Positions 10,101-22,418 of a DNA stretch of 64,000 bases are shown here, piece by piece; position 1 is the stretch's first letter; each line of letters starts with the position of its first letter. Position numbers and translations under genes: made by a program. The notes under the pieces are model-generated. The model was not told where the DNA came from, did no database searches, and saw only the letters and a program-made list of their open reading frames with translations. Source of the stretch: Atrichornis clamosus (lineage: Eukaryota; Chordata; Aves; Passeriformes; Menuridae); NCBI GenBank assembly GCA_013400975.1, contig WBMZ01002566.1, forward strand, positions 1 to 64,000, given 5' to 3'.

Positions 10101-13100
10101 TCCTTCTTGCTAAAAGAGTAGGTTTTGTTAGTATTATCTAGCACAAGTATAGATAGAAGCAATTTTCACAGAGACCTTAGAGTGAAATAGGTCAATTGGA
10201 TTGGGAATACACGGTGTCACTTGCATTGATTTGGCACTTGGCTGGAGCTTGACTGAGTTCACTTCCATTTTACTCAGAAGATTTTCCAGCGGTTTTACAC
10301 CAGTGTGCAAAGATGAGGGAACTCCCATCACACAGGGAAGGAAGAAGCACTCACAAGGGAAAAGCCCTTAAGAGAGATTCGTTGAAGAAATGAGAGGCAT
10401 GTCTTTACCTCAGATAGCAGTGAGTGGAACGGAAGAGAGAGCGAGGTGTTGGGGACACACCCAGCACTCCCTGGTGGCTGCCTGGCTGCACCCTGGTGGA
10501 GGGGCAGCACATTCCTGCCTTTTCCCTTGCCTGTGCAAGCTTAACTGCACACACTCAGATGCCAGACGTGCAAACAACACCCCCTTACTATTTCTACTGA
10601 TTAGTTAATGTCTAGTGTGGGAGATAAGCCATGGGCAGTGCTGCTGCTGGAGAATTTGGCCCTATCCCAGTAACAGCTCATCTCTGTATATAGAGATATA
10701 TCTGTGAAAAAAAATTATTTCTGGGGGGTGGGGGTGGTGTTTCAGAATCAAACACAATATTAAAAGTAAATAAAGATGCTAATCAGTTGCGTATAACATC
10801 TGAAATAGAAAAAATATAAAACAAAGAGCAGAAAACAGGCCAAAATGCACTTAGAGGAAGGGATCCAAGAGGGGTTTTTTTTGTGGAACAGATTGTTTGT
10901 GTAGTTTTATCCATGTTTCAGATTTGAAGGAGGCTACTTTCAGTCTGCCAGAAGGAATAAAAGATCCATCCAAAGGAGAATCTGAATGATTTGTTTTGAC
11001 ACAGCTGAGCTACAGTGTTCAAACAGATGATGACAAAGATGAGAGTGTAAGTTAAAATGCTCACCAGATATGCTTTGACGTGAGGCATCTGATAGAAGCA
11101 AACCTGACAGTACGCCCTAATACTTTCCTGTGAGATTTTGGATCTGTTTATTTTGCCATTCATTTCAAAGCCAGGTTCAGACTGAGGAGCTATCCTGCTG
11201 CCTGGGTCACTGTGTTGTCTCCCCTCTGCTGTTCCTAAAGAAGCCACCTCCCAGTCACACCCTGGCAGCTGCCCACAGGCTCTGAAACCAAAAGTGAGCA
11301 CACACAGCAATAAGGAGCCTCAAATTCACTTAAGCTACTGATTTAGTTTAGCTGAAAATTCTGGTGTGGCCGTGAACCTCTGATATTGTACTCCTTAAAC
11401 CAAAGAGGTACAAGAACAGGAGTCAAGAGGGTTTCTTGTGTCTAACTCACATATTGGAGTGTGTTCATGACATTGGTGCTTTACACCAGACAAAGGTCTG
11501 GCCACGTGTCTTTTGTATGGAGATGGACTCAAACACTCAAGCAATTTAAGGCCTAGAGTCAAAAATTCTATATTTTTTCTTCTTTGGATTGAATTTTAAA
11601 CCCACTGAAGGGATCTGGCCATACATCTCTAACAGAAACTTGTAGGAGATGTGTGGTTAAAGTCCCTTAGTTGTTAGTGGAAAAATCCTTTGCTGACCTT
11701 CTAATTCCAAATTCCCATGATATTCAGCATCAGATCTGGATCAGCCATCTACAGCTATGGACTGCAATGCCAGGTACACTTGGGTCTAGGACATTCAACC
11801 TCCAAGGAATCATCTCTTTTAGAAAAAAGGACTTTGGTATATATTTTTTCCTCCATTCTTTTTTACAAATAAATAAATACTTTTGATGAAAAGTGCCTCA
11901 GAGAGTTTCACTGAACACGTACTGCCGTAGTAAGAACAGGGTTCACTGAAGTTCTGGCCACATTGGTGATGACCAGCTCTCAGAGGAGCTTCCAGCCTGA
12001 GGGTGGATGCACAACAGGGTCCTGCCCAAAGTCACATGCCAAGGCTGGTGTCCCACCTGCACGGGAATGGCTCTGATCCCAAGTCGAAACCAAGCCAAGC
12101 CTCCATGTTTGTTCAGTTTCCAGCTACTGCCTTGATGAGCCTTTTCCAGCCAACATGGCCAGAAGGGGAGGTTTGTCCCGCCCCTGGCATCTGGCAGAGC
12201 TCCCTGTGTTTCTTTCAGTGCTGTTGGATATCTGGGATTCCTCCAAGGCCACAGCACTGCTGTAATCCCAACTGCCTTGCTATTAGTGAGCTCTCTCACA
12301 AGGCTGCCTGCCCTGTCGGTGGGGAGCCAAGGAGCTTGGAAATCCCCAGCAACTTTGCACAGGAAGCCACTGTGACATGACGGCTGAATCCAAGGAAATT
12401 CCTTTTGCCATGAACTTGATCAGAGCTGTATTTTACACTGAATCTCTTAAATCTCAAACACTATTTGAAAATCACAGTATCAGCCCTTCTTTATCTACCA
12501 CAAAGCTGTATTCCAAACTGCATGGCTTGATGCCTGCAGGAATACAGTGAAGGGAGCAGGGCTCTGCACTACAGCAGCTGGAAGGACACAGCAACCTGGG
12601 GTCAACAGGGCTGACCTACTGAGGGCCGGTGAGATCACTGACCCAATCTTGTAAGACACAGTGACACACCAGTGACAGACCTAGGCCACCTTTGCTGGCA
12701 GTGGGAAGACTAAACCAGCCATGGATCAGTGCCCAGGGAACAAGGTACAGGTGAGACCACCAACACACAGAAGCACCCATGGAGAAATTCCTCCACTTCC
12801 AAGCTCCCTGCATGACTCTCCAAGCCACGGCAGCCACAAAGGCACCACACATCAATGAAAGCCTCAATTTTCACACTCAGCCCATGGGAACAAGCCAAAA
12901 GGGTGGTCGGTCCCACAACCTGGGTGAGGCATCATGGTGGAAATACCTGCTGTGAGTCCCTGGTGGTTTCAGGGAGCAGGCCCCCTCCGTCCACAGCCAG
13001 CCCCTCCAAGCAAAGGCAAACAGTAGCCTGGTCTTTGCCTTCATGACATCGTCTGCCTCCTTACAGAGCGGGGATGAAAAGTAGCCTGGGGCTGCTGCTG

Positions 13101-14035
13101 CAGAGAAAAAGAACAGAGGTAGCTTGGGTTGGTACTGGGAAAGCTGCAGCTAATTAACGTTCCTGGCTGAGGTTTCTGATCAGCTGAGCTGTTCTGCAGG
13201 GAACTGCAGTGGTTCAGGCAGGTGCCCATCACCAGGAAAGGGCTTTCCCAGCCTGCAGCACCTGAGTGTGCGGCCGAGGGCAAACGACGAGGAGTTCACT
13301 CTTCATGAGGACACTGTGTTCAGTAAAGCAGAGCGTTTGAGCTGAAATCAAAAATATATCAAAAAAAGCACAGATGCTTACAAAAAGGGATTTTTACATT
13401 ATGTTTAAAAAAGAGGTATTTGTGAGAACAACAGAGTAGATCAAAACCTGTTTTTATGATAAATTCACTGTAAATTAAAATCTTTGCTCTCTAAAGGGGC
13501 CGTGGTCTGGGCATTCTCCAGACACGTGACCTCTCAGAGGAATAAAGGTCATTATTTACACTGCAGAACAAAGAAACAGCCACAGAGATGGGAAGTGCTA
13601 TGGCTGCACTCAGCTGGCAGATCAATAGCAATGGCGGTTTAGATTGGACTCCAAATAAAAATGTTTTGAAGTATTTAAAATTAAATAGAAAAGAAAAAAA
13701 GGTGGACTTTTATTTTGTTCAGTGTTTCAGGAGGGACCCTCGAATCTGTCTTGAGCCTCGGCACTGCTCGGCTCACGTCTCCTCCCATCATTTCCCTACT
13801 AGGAAAAAAGAAATCAACTCCCAAGTGGATTTTACTTCTGAGCTGAACCCAACCTCAGTTTTTCAATTTGACTCTTTGCAGAGGTAAATACAAGGGGATT
13901 AAAAAAAAAAAAAAAGCCAGATTGTAGAAGGAAAAGAAAATCAGACAAATTAGTACATTTCCCAATGAAAAAAGTTATGGAGGAAAAAAAGAAAAGACAA
14001 AGAGGAGCCTTTTTGCAGAATTGGTGAAGTCCCCA
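7146..14035. other. TRADD 3' flank and gene-empty intergenic DNA
   Basis: The TRADD 3' UTR begins at 7146. I find no canonical AATAAA within the first kilobase, so its end is not placed; an AATATA variant near 7583 is only a weak candidate. The rest of the stretch contains short, mutually inconsistent open frames, unremarkable AT-rich and moderate-GC DNA, and a poly(A) run at 13901-13915. No exon with a recognisable protein family, CR1 copy or RNA gene was seen. Confidence 0.5.
13901..13915. repeat. A(15) homopolymer
   Basis: Fifteen consecutive A residues lie just upstream of the CpG-rich patch. It could be a retrotransposon tail remnant or a simple repeat; no flanking element was recognised. 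Confidence 0.9.
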
Positions 14036-14455
14036 ACCTGGCTGTGCGCTCAACCTCCCGCCACCTCCGCCCTGTCCCGCGGGGCGCTGGAGCCATCGGC
14101 GCTCCCCAGCGCGATCACGTGTCAGCGCTTGGACGTGGAGCCAGCTCCTTCCCTGCTCCGCTGCTCTTCCCTCGCTCCAGTGGGCGAGGGTGTGCAAGGG
14201 GGGCCCGGCCCCCCGCCCCAGCCCCGCTGGCACACGCCGCGCTCCCGGCGCGGGGCGGCTCCGCCGGCTGCCAGCAGCACCATGGCCCCGAGTGCGGCAG
14301 GGCGAGCGCTGCTCCGCTCCGCCAGCATTTCCTCGGTTTCGCTGAAAGGCTGAGTGAGGAATGTCTAACACTAACTACATCCAGATGTGCCTACTTGGCA
14401 GCCCGCTGCCGAGACATTACCGAGGGGACACAGGATCAGCGCTATCAAATGGGAT
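14036..14455 (+). promoter_or_regulatory. B3GNT9: CpG island with candidate untranslated first exon (B3GNT9?)
   Basis: GC and CpG density rise sharply between about 14036 and 14330 (for example CGCGGGGCGCTGG, CGCGCTCCCGGCGCGGGGCGG). An E-box TCACGTG lies at 14115-14121. Downstream, the sequence ends in a near-consensus donor, GGGAT/GTAAGTAT, at 14456. The nearest downstream same-strand gene is B3GNT9, whose coding exon has an upstream acceptor and therefore needs an untranslated exon 1. Assignment to B3GNT9 is inference; a separate non-coding transcript is possible. The 179-codon minus-strand and 158-codon plus-strand frames here reflect GC-rich composition. Confidence 0.45.
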
Positions 14456-17400
14456 GTAAGTATCTATTATGTACGTTTGATCAGGGTGGGCTGGGGAGAG
14501 TTCTGCAGCGAGCAGGGTGAACTGGAGACTGTCCTTACTGCTTCCCTTTGCCTCCAGCCTGCGGCTTTGCTTTTTGCCTTGTTGCTCCTGCAGTGTTGTT
14601 ACGTGGAGCACCCTGAACCGTGATGGTTAACATGCACCAGGGTCGGCTACGGGCTCTGAACACGCAGGCTCCAGCCCTGATACATCTGCTTTACACTTCA
14701 CTTTCCAAAGAACTTTCTTTGGGTGTTTAGGTTGTTTTTACAGAAGTTTGGGGCTTCTTTAGACAATGCCTGCAGTGCCCTGAGACAGGGTTTCCTCCCA
14801 GCCACAAACATGTTCCAGTGGTGGCATGTTACATTTACAAGCTATTCTTCATCGGTCAAAGGATATGAATCTTCCCCCTGTTACACTGTGGTATGCTTTG
14901 AGCAAAATATGGGAATTTTTAAGCTCTCTAGGATCACAAAGAGAAAAAATAATTTAGTTCCTGTGAAACAGGCAGTTACTGACCATATTTCTTAATAGCT
15001 TTTCGGCAGATTGTGATATGCGTTGGGTATAATGTTGAAATTAGTGGGGCACATCAGCACGTTCTCCCTCCCCCATTTGAGTCTGGTTGTAACGACGAAT
15101 CCATGCTAAGGCACTGTAATTGCTTGAGTTTGGGGCACATCAGGCAAATTATTTATCGGATCAGAAGAGGGTCTAGGAGCTGAAGAGGCAGTGAGCATTG
15201 CAGCCTGGGGAGGACTGGAAAAGGAGGGTATTTGTTTTAGTGGCCCAGTTTCTTACCGCTTCACCAGCCTGCAAGGCTTTATTCTCCTCCTGGGGCCAGG
15301 AAAAATGAATGTTTGAAAGAGGAAGGGCAGGTTCCTCACCTTGTGCTTGGCACTCAGGAGGGGCCTGTCACCCCAAAGCACTCAGGGTGTGAATTGAGCT
15401 GCTGAGCTCTCCATCATTCCGAAAATCAGACTACCAACATGCAAGACTGCATCTGAGTTTAGGAAAGGACCTCTGTAGGCTGCTAAGCCTGCAGCAGGTC
15501 ATTGTGCATTACCTTCTCGTCCCTCGCCGGTGGCTGAGCACTCTGATTAGAGGTGTGGTGCCGTGCTCAGGGGCAGCTGGAGCTTTCCCAGTTCGCTGGG
15601 GCCCGGCACGGTGAGCCTGACACAGCCGAGTCCCGCGCGGGCACTGCCCCGATGGCGAGTCCTGCCCCGAAAGGGCCAGGAGAACTTCACACACTGCTTA
15701 ACGGAGCTGCAGCCCCCAAACCGTGCCACGTGTGCGTGAGTGACTTACACCGGGCCGGCAGGGCGACAGGAGCAGGGTGCTGGCAGCCCGCCTTTCCCAG
15801 AGGGCAGTCCTGCAGGCAGCAGAGCTCCCATGCACAGCTGCCACGGTACCGCACAATTCCCCACCAAGGAGGTGCAAGTTCCTTTCTGGGCCCCCTGTAC
15901 ATGAAAAGTGAATCTCAACATCCAGCTCCAGCCTTCGCACAGCAGCTCTGCCGTTCCTCTGCGTTTAAGTTTGTACACTCCATAAAAGCTTCGTGACTGG
16001 GGCGGAACGTGAAAGGAGGCGACTGCAGCAGCCATTTGCAAGAAGTTATCCAACGTGACTGGCATTGCAAAGGGAAGGCTGGCAGTGGCAGCAGGAGAAA
16101 CTGCAATAAAATGGGACCAGCCAGCTGGGAAGCTGTTCAAACTACATATTTAAGGAGTGGGGCAAGCAGATAAGTAAGGCACCCTGTCCTGTAACAGCAT
16201 GAATCTCATCCATTTGTTTGCTCTGGCCTGGAAAAAAAAAAAAAGGCCTGGAAAGCAGCTCCAAGAGGAAAGTTGTAAAATTGTCTTTGGAGCAGAGCCT
16301 GCATTTTTGTTACCTGTGTCCGCAATACTTGACCCAACAGAGCTTTTGCCTCCAGGTGCTGCAACAGCAAATAACAGCAGCAGTGATGCTGCAGTGCTGT
16401 GACTGTGGCACTGGCCAGCAGTGTCCGAGTTGTGCTGTCATGTGCAGTCGAGCACTGAGCCTCTGCCCCTCTCACTGTGGTCGTTTGGCTCTGATTCATG
16501 ATCCCAGCTCCTGGGAGAGCTCTCAAGACACTCTGCTAATTAAATCCTACAGCCTCCTCTCAGTTTGTTTATAGACTTCAGAACTTGTAAGCAGTTGAAT
16601 GAGTTTTTATCTGGTAAGGCAGCACATCGATTGTTTTGGTTACTTCATTTTTCTATGCATTTACCAACATGCCAAAGGGTATCTCTGTATTTCAGCCACC
16701 TTTGTCTTCTAGTCAAGAAGATGAAATCATTCAGCGTCACTTGATAATCCTGTAACTCCAAATGAGACCTCTTCACAAACACCCTGAAATGCAGAGAGGC
16801 ACCAAGGCCACCTAAAGCAATAACTTTGATGAGGTTATTGACTTTGCCTAGGGGGGTGGAAAAACAAAGACACAAACAAACAGACACCCAAACATAGAAA
16901 TGGAACACAGCGTCTTCCCGTGCTCCAACACACAGAGCTATTTTTCCCCTTTAAACACTTCAAACCCAGCTTAAAGGGTTAAACCCAAGTTGTTTCATGC
17001 AAGTTTTTGCATGTGGAGCAGAACAAACCCAGCACTGGAAGATGATACATTTCCCTGTGGGTATCCCAAAGAGCCCGGATGAAAAATGAAGACGAGGTTT
17101 TGCCAGTACAAGACAGAGGTAACTCAGCTGAGGGCTTGAAGCCTTGGCCTTTGCACTTCACCTCAGGTTCCTGTAGAAGGACAAGAGAAGGATGGCAGCC
17201 CAATGCAGCTTGAAGAGAGCAAAACACGTGATTCCTCACCCAAAACAGAGCACTTCCCATGTCTGCGTGTTCAGCAATACATTGAAACTAAACTGGTGCA
17301 GACACAGAAGTAAACACTCTCCCAACCTTCAGAGGCTTGGAGGATGGGACCAAGTGAGAGTCAGGGAAGATGTGGTCTCCAGGGCTGCAGGCAGTGCAGA

Positions 17401-20400
17401 GTTCTTGGTGTCAGCATCCTGGTCTGGTGGGATAAAGCTCATCTGCACATGTCTATTTTACACAGCCCCAGCTGCAGGATGGGCACAGGGTATGGGCGCA
17501 GGGCAGGTCTCAGTGTCCAGCACTGGTTGCTCTACAACATGGCTTTGTTCTTGTGAAATGCATTCAACCAACATGAAATGAAAACAAATATCCCAGACTT
17601 GAAGCATTGCCTCAAAGCATCCCCACCACTCAGAATTATACAAGCTTCTCTGATGATTACAAAAAAAACATAAAATCTGTCAGTGCTGGATCCCACACAG
17701 TTTCTTTAGCTCGTTTTACAGAGAAGCAGATCAGACACCCCCATCAGCAACCACAGCCCCACATAGTGCGTGGCCGCCCGGCGTCCCTCTGCTGCCCAAC
17801 CCAAACCTACCAGTGGCAGCTCCGGAATCAGGAGCAAGGAGAGGAGTCAGGAGGGAGCTGGGAGCACTTCACATGCAGCAGGGCAGCAGGTTGATCCAGG
17901 GACACCCCACAGCCATGCCTGGCAGGGACAGATGCTGCTGTGAGCCAGGCTGGGACGAGTGGGCTGCGTAGCTCATTGCTGATTTTGTACCCTGTGCTCA
18001 GTGTGCCACATTTTCAGCTTCCCTGGCTGTACCAGCAGCTTTTCCCGAGGCTGGATGCGTCACATAAGCACTCCTCAAGGCACAAAGCAACGTGCCAGAA
18101 TCACTAAGGCTTCTTGACCGAATCTGGGGAGAGGATCTAGAGACTTTTTCCCACCTTGGCCCTGAGCAGAAGTGCCAAGTGATGGAGATGTGATGACTGC
18201 TGCAAAAGAAGGACATTTCCAGGATGAGCTCAAGGCTCCACATCATTTAACTGGGAATGAAGGACTAGCAATTTTTTTTTAATCATCATTTGACTGCTTT
18301 TATTGCAGCTGTTCTTGGCCGTATTTCAGAATCCTTCTCTCAAATAAATGAAAACCAGGCAGAGGACTGGGCCCTCTGCCCAAGCGTGCAACAGCGCAGG
18401 TCACATTCCCTGCCTGGATGCTCATCAGGGTGCCGTGCCCAGCTCCAGCCACTTGCAGCTCTCCAGCCTTTTGTTGCCTCTTGGGCTGTGCAGGCTGTGC
18501 CCCTCTTGGTTCTTCCAACTCACTCCTTTTTTATGGGCTCCCCATCTTGCCACCTCATGGACATAGGTCCTGTCAGCCTCTTCCTACTGCCCAGCTCAGC
18601 CCTCTAACATTGCTGGTGCTCACAGCCCAGGATGCAACACAGCCAGCCTTCCCCAGGCTCCGTTGTCCTGGGGAGACAAACTGCGTTATCCCGTTCGGAT
18701 CCGGATCAAGCCGGACTCAACATCCCTCTGTATCCATCCCCAGGCAGCCAACACAAGGAGGGACAACTGCCTGTTTTTCCAGGCTTGGAGGACACAGGAG
18801 GCAGTGCTGGCAGCTAAACCATTCCTCGAGGCACCGAGTGATGCAGCAGTTTATAAACCCAGCTCTGTTTCACAGGCTGGATGGAAATTCTCCACAGTGG
18901 CGTAGGAAGCAGAGGTGCAGCTGCCTTGGATGCAGACATTCGGGGATGTGCTGTGCTGAGAAATGCTCTGCTGTGCTCACCTCTCTTTTGTTTGGCATCA
19001 AATATTTCCTGCTCACTTTGATAGTCCTGTAATATTTTTTCCCCTGGTGTCAAGGTGGATGAATAATCTTTTTGGCTTTAGGACATACCAGAGCATCTGC
19101 CAGAATCAGCAGTCCCTCCGTATTCAAGAACAGAACTGCTTTTCCCACACTGACATCCATGGATAGAGCTTACACCTGAATAATTGAGGGTATTTTCCCT
19201 CGAAAGAAGAAAATATCTTCCAAAGAAGGGAGTATCTAACAAAGACTGGAAAATCCATATAATTAGATCAGGGAATCTGTACAAGGGCTGGCAACTTCTT
19301 CTGAAAATGAAAGGTCTGTATTCAGTACTGAACTGTTTTATTTCATAATGGCAATCGCTATTTCTGATCCTTTACTTTCAATAAATGAAAACACAGAAGA
19401 AAATCTGGGCTATCAGCCCAGGCTTGTAACAATTCAGGGTTTTTCTTGGCTTTTCCAAGGACACTTATTGCCAGATTCTGAGATGCTGGCAGGATAAATT
19501 TGTAAGCCATGGAAATTACGAGTTTCATGACAAACGCATTTTATTCCAAACCCTTGGCGATAAAATTAAACATAGGAAAAAGCCAGGACTTTCATCCAGC
19601 TCCTTAATTACCATCTGGAGCCTGGCAGCTGAAATAAGATCAAACTTTTGCATAGAAAAGGAAAAAGAAATTTGCCATTACTGTAAAGAAAGAGATGGGA
19701 CTTCATAAAGAACTCGAGCGGAGACATGCAAACATCCCTGTGCAATCAGGATCCATCCCATCAGGGATGTGCATCTCCCACTCCCTTCAGAAACCCATGC
19801 ACAGAGCTACCTAGCACCTCAATAAAGCTTATCGCAGCACAACAGAAGCAGCAAATATACATCAATTTTAGTTTTTATGAACTTTTTGAGCCAGGGTCCC
19901 TATTTTAGGTATCTCAATAGCACCCAGCAAAAATTCCTGCTTGTGATCGGCAGAAGAGGGACAGACTCTTTCTCCTCAGCAGATCCAGTTCAGTGGCAAG
20001 TCCCGGGTTAAGCGGGACCATCCTTTCATGTCCCCAGAGCTTCTGGAAAATTGTTGAAGGTAATGTGAGGGAAAGCCTGCTGGGAGCCCCATCTTGACAA
20101 AAAAAGTAAGATTTAGCACAGAACTGGAACGTGGCGGGTGCTGCAGTCAGGACCTGCCAAGGGCAATTTGCACGTGACAGACGTAAAATGCAAACATCCT
20201 ATACATGTTAGCAGGGATTGTTTCGTGAGGCGAAACGCAGTTATGAGCCAAGTCATGTGGCAGAAAGAACATAAACAGAAAACAGATCCTGAATATTCTA
20301 AATATTTGAACAACAATTTATAGGAGATCTGAGAAAATTCTACAATCCTATTATAGTATCAAAGCCATGCCAGTGAAAACATCTGCCTAGCCTAGGAGAG

Positions 20401-21536
20401 GAGTGAACTGTACAGCAAAAAAAGCTCACAAATGAAGAAAACTCCAGCGACTTATTAGAGACCAGAAAAAGGCAAGAAATAAGACCTGAGGAAAAAACCA
20501 TGGTCATCAGGACAAGGACAAAGTGATTTTAAGTCCACCAGAAATGCAAAGAACCTTACACCAGGCCATGGATATGCCATTTGCCAAAATAAAGGTTTCA
20601 GAAATAATGGAAACAAAGCAGATGAGGTCAGTAAACATTCTGGAGCTGTACTTAGGAAAAAGAAAGGCAATACCATTTGATGATTAAATACTATTTCAAC
20701 AGTAACTTGGAGATGAAGTTAACCAGTAATGAAAAAGCACAATATTAAAATTATGAGGTCCAAGTAATGTGCATTTAAGAATTTTAAAGGGGCCAAGAAA
20801 TCAAACGGTGCAATAGTTTTGCTTCCTCATAAGTCTTGAAATATTGCTTGGATATCACAGGTACCACTATTGCATTACTTCATAATTACAGATGCATCAA
20901 TCTAATTTTGAGTTTGAAAAGTTAATATTATGGCTGATACAAAATTGGTAGTTAATGAACAATTAGCAGGTGATACAATCCAGGACAGTAAAAGGACATT
21001 TGCTTAAAACAGATACCACCAAATTCTAACCAAGCACTTCCCACTTGTCCTATCACTACATGTCCCTGTGAAAAGTTCCTCTCCAGCTTTTTTTGTCCAA
21101 AAAGAAGTCTTTGGATATGATCTAATCTAATTCAAGACAGAGAGAGACAACTGTAATACCTGAACGGGTAGCTTCTACTAGTACAGCACAGGCAAAATAG
21201 AGGTGCAAATCACATATGAATGAACATGATACGTTTTCAATGGATGTATAAAATACTTGCATGCACTTGTGTGAAAATTTTTGGGTGGAGCTAAACTTGC
21301 TCCTTGCTGAGGACTGTAGGAATTACGATGGTCACTGGCCTCCTCCTGGAGCCACTGTTGGCTGCCCTCTGTCCAGCTCTGCTGGTGCTGCTGCGGGGAG
21401 TGGCTGCACCTACAGTGGGAAGGAGAGAACGTGCCCTTGCTGCAGCTGCAGACACTGGACCAGCTCTTTCCCTGAACTATGGTTACATGCTGCTTGCTGT
21501 CTTCTTACTTCTGTTTCATTCTTATTTTGTTTGCAG
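14456..21536. other. Probable B3GNT9 first intron or intergenic DNA
   Basis: Apart from the CpG patch at 15515-15860, no recognisable coding exon or family repeat was found. Several open frames of 60-200 codons occur in the moderate-GC part (15.5-19.0 kb), including one of 204 codons at 18418-19032, but none resembles a known protein. From 19.2 to 21.2 kb the sequence is AT-rich and featureless to the eye. Confidence 0.4.
15515..15860. promoter_or_regulatory. Second CpG-rich patch, possible alternative promoter
   Basis: A ~350-bp block has roughly twenty CpGs by eye (GTCCCTCGCCGG, GAGTCCCGCGCGGGC, CACCGGGCCGGCAGGGCG) in otherwise CpG-poor surroundings. Plus-strand donors CACG/GTGAGC (15611) and GTGC/GTGAGT (15736) lie inside it. 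It might be an alternative first exon of B3GNT9 or the start of a non-coding RNA. Direction is not determined. Confidence 0.35.
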
Positions 21537-21579
21537 TTGAAGAACTGATCAAATAAGACAGAAGATCTCCAGGAAAAGT
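21537..21579 (+). other. B3GNT9: Candidate 43-nt untranslated exon of B3GNT9
   Basis: A long pyrimidine tract leads to an excellent acceptor (TTCTTATTTTGTTTGCAG, ending 21536). After 43 bases comes a near-perfect donor, AAAAGT/GTAAGTGAG, at 21580. The segment has no ATG. It lies 800 bases upstream of the acceptor of the B3GNT9 coding exon (ending 22379). Both splice signals are stronger than expected by chance at this spacing, but without transcript data this remains a prediction. Confidence 0.45.
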
Positions 21580-22379
21580 GTAAGTGAGGAAAAATTCTGT
21601 ATTTCAAAAGGCAGCTTCATCTATCATACGTAAACAAAATTCTCCTAACACCAGGCTCTGTCTTCCTTCTTCATATTGGGATTTATTTCCCCACCTCTCA
21701 CTTAGGGGTTAGGGTGATTTGGCAGAGGAAAAACATCCATGGCCCCTTCTAACCTTATTAATGGAAGTTATTTATAATGCTTTAATATTTTATAAAGAAT
21801 ACTGGCAGGAAAAAGGTCCTGTGTGCATTCTAGAGTGTACCTAATGTATTCATTTTGAATACAGATCGTGGTTTAACAAGATCTGGCTCCATGTGCAGGG
21901 AAGAACCAGCAACACGCTGCTTCTGAAGTGCTGCCCTTTAGCAGTCAGCTCTGTGCATCTCTGTTTTGAGTCAAAAAGGGTAAAAGCAGCAAGTAATAGT
22001 TAGCAAGCTTTTAAAAAAAGTAATGATTTATGGGAGAATGGCATTGTTCATCATTTTCCACCTTGCTTTTCCCAAAGCAGCAAAATCTCTGAAATGGCAA
22101 AACGTGTTCAGCAGTGAGGGATGCAGGATTTTGGGTTGTGCTTAGAGAGTGGTTTTCAGGATGATGGATGACTGCACTAACCAAGTCACAGAGCCAGCAC
22201 TGGGATCAGCATTAGGTTTGCAACCCCGTGTGCCTTTTGACAAATTCCTCAACATCTCAGTGCTTGTGTGAGTTAAAAGCACTTTTCTGCTGGTTTTTTA
22301 AATTATGTTACAGTTAGTCTTGCCTGCTTGCTTCAGACCCTTCAAATCCTCACTGCTGACATGCCCTGTTTCTTTACAG

Positions 22380-22418
22380 ATGGACATTGGTGCCAGGCAG
22401 CTCAAACACAGCTTTTAA
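22380..22418 (+). promoter_or_regulatory. B3GNT9: Upstream ORF in the B3GNT9 leader (12 codons)
   Basis: The coding exon starts directly after the acceptor TGTTTCTTTACAG with an ATG that opens MDIGARQLKHSF and stops at TAA 22416-22418. It is out of frame with B3GNT9 and ends 25 bases before the main ATG. If joined to the candidate exon ending AAAAGT, the uORF start would have A at -3 and G at +4, a strong context. It could therefore lower B3GNT9 translation or impose reinitiation. Confidence 0.5.

Noticed and set aside
10918..11310. 130-codon minus-strand frame with a hydrophobic stretch
   Set aside because: No recognisable motif, homologous family or splice context; within chance expectation for intergenic DNA.
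13832..14520. Open frames of 179 (-) and 158 (+) codons
   Set aside because: They lie over a CpG island where stops are rare, with low-complexity Ala/Gly/Arg/Pro composition and no family resemblance.
21700..21775. CR1-like ending (GGCCCCTTCTAACCTTATTAA)
   Set aside because: Only about 20 bases resemble a CR1 tail, with no upstream CR1 body.
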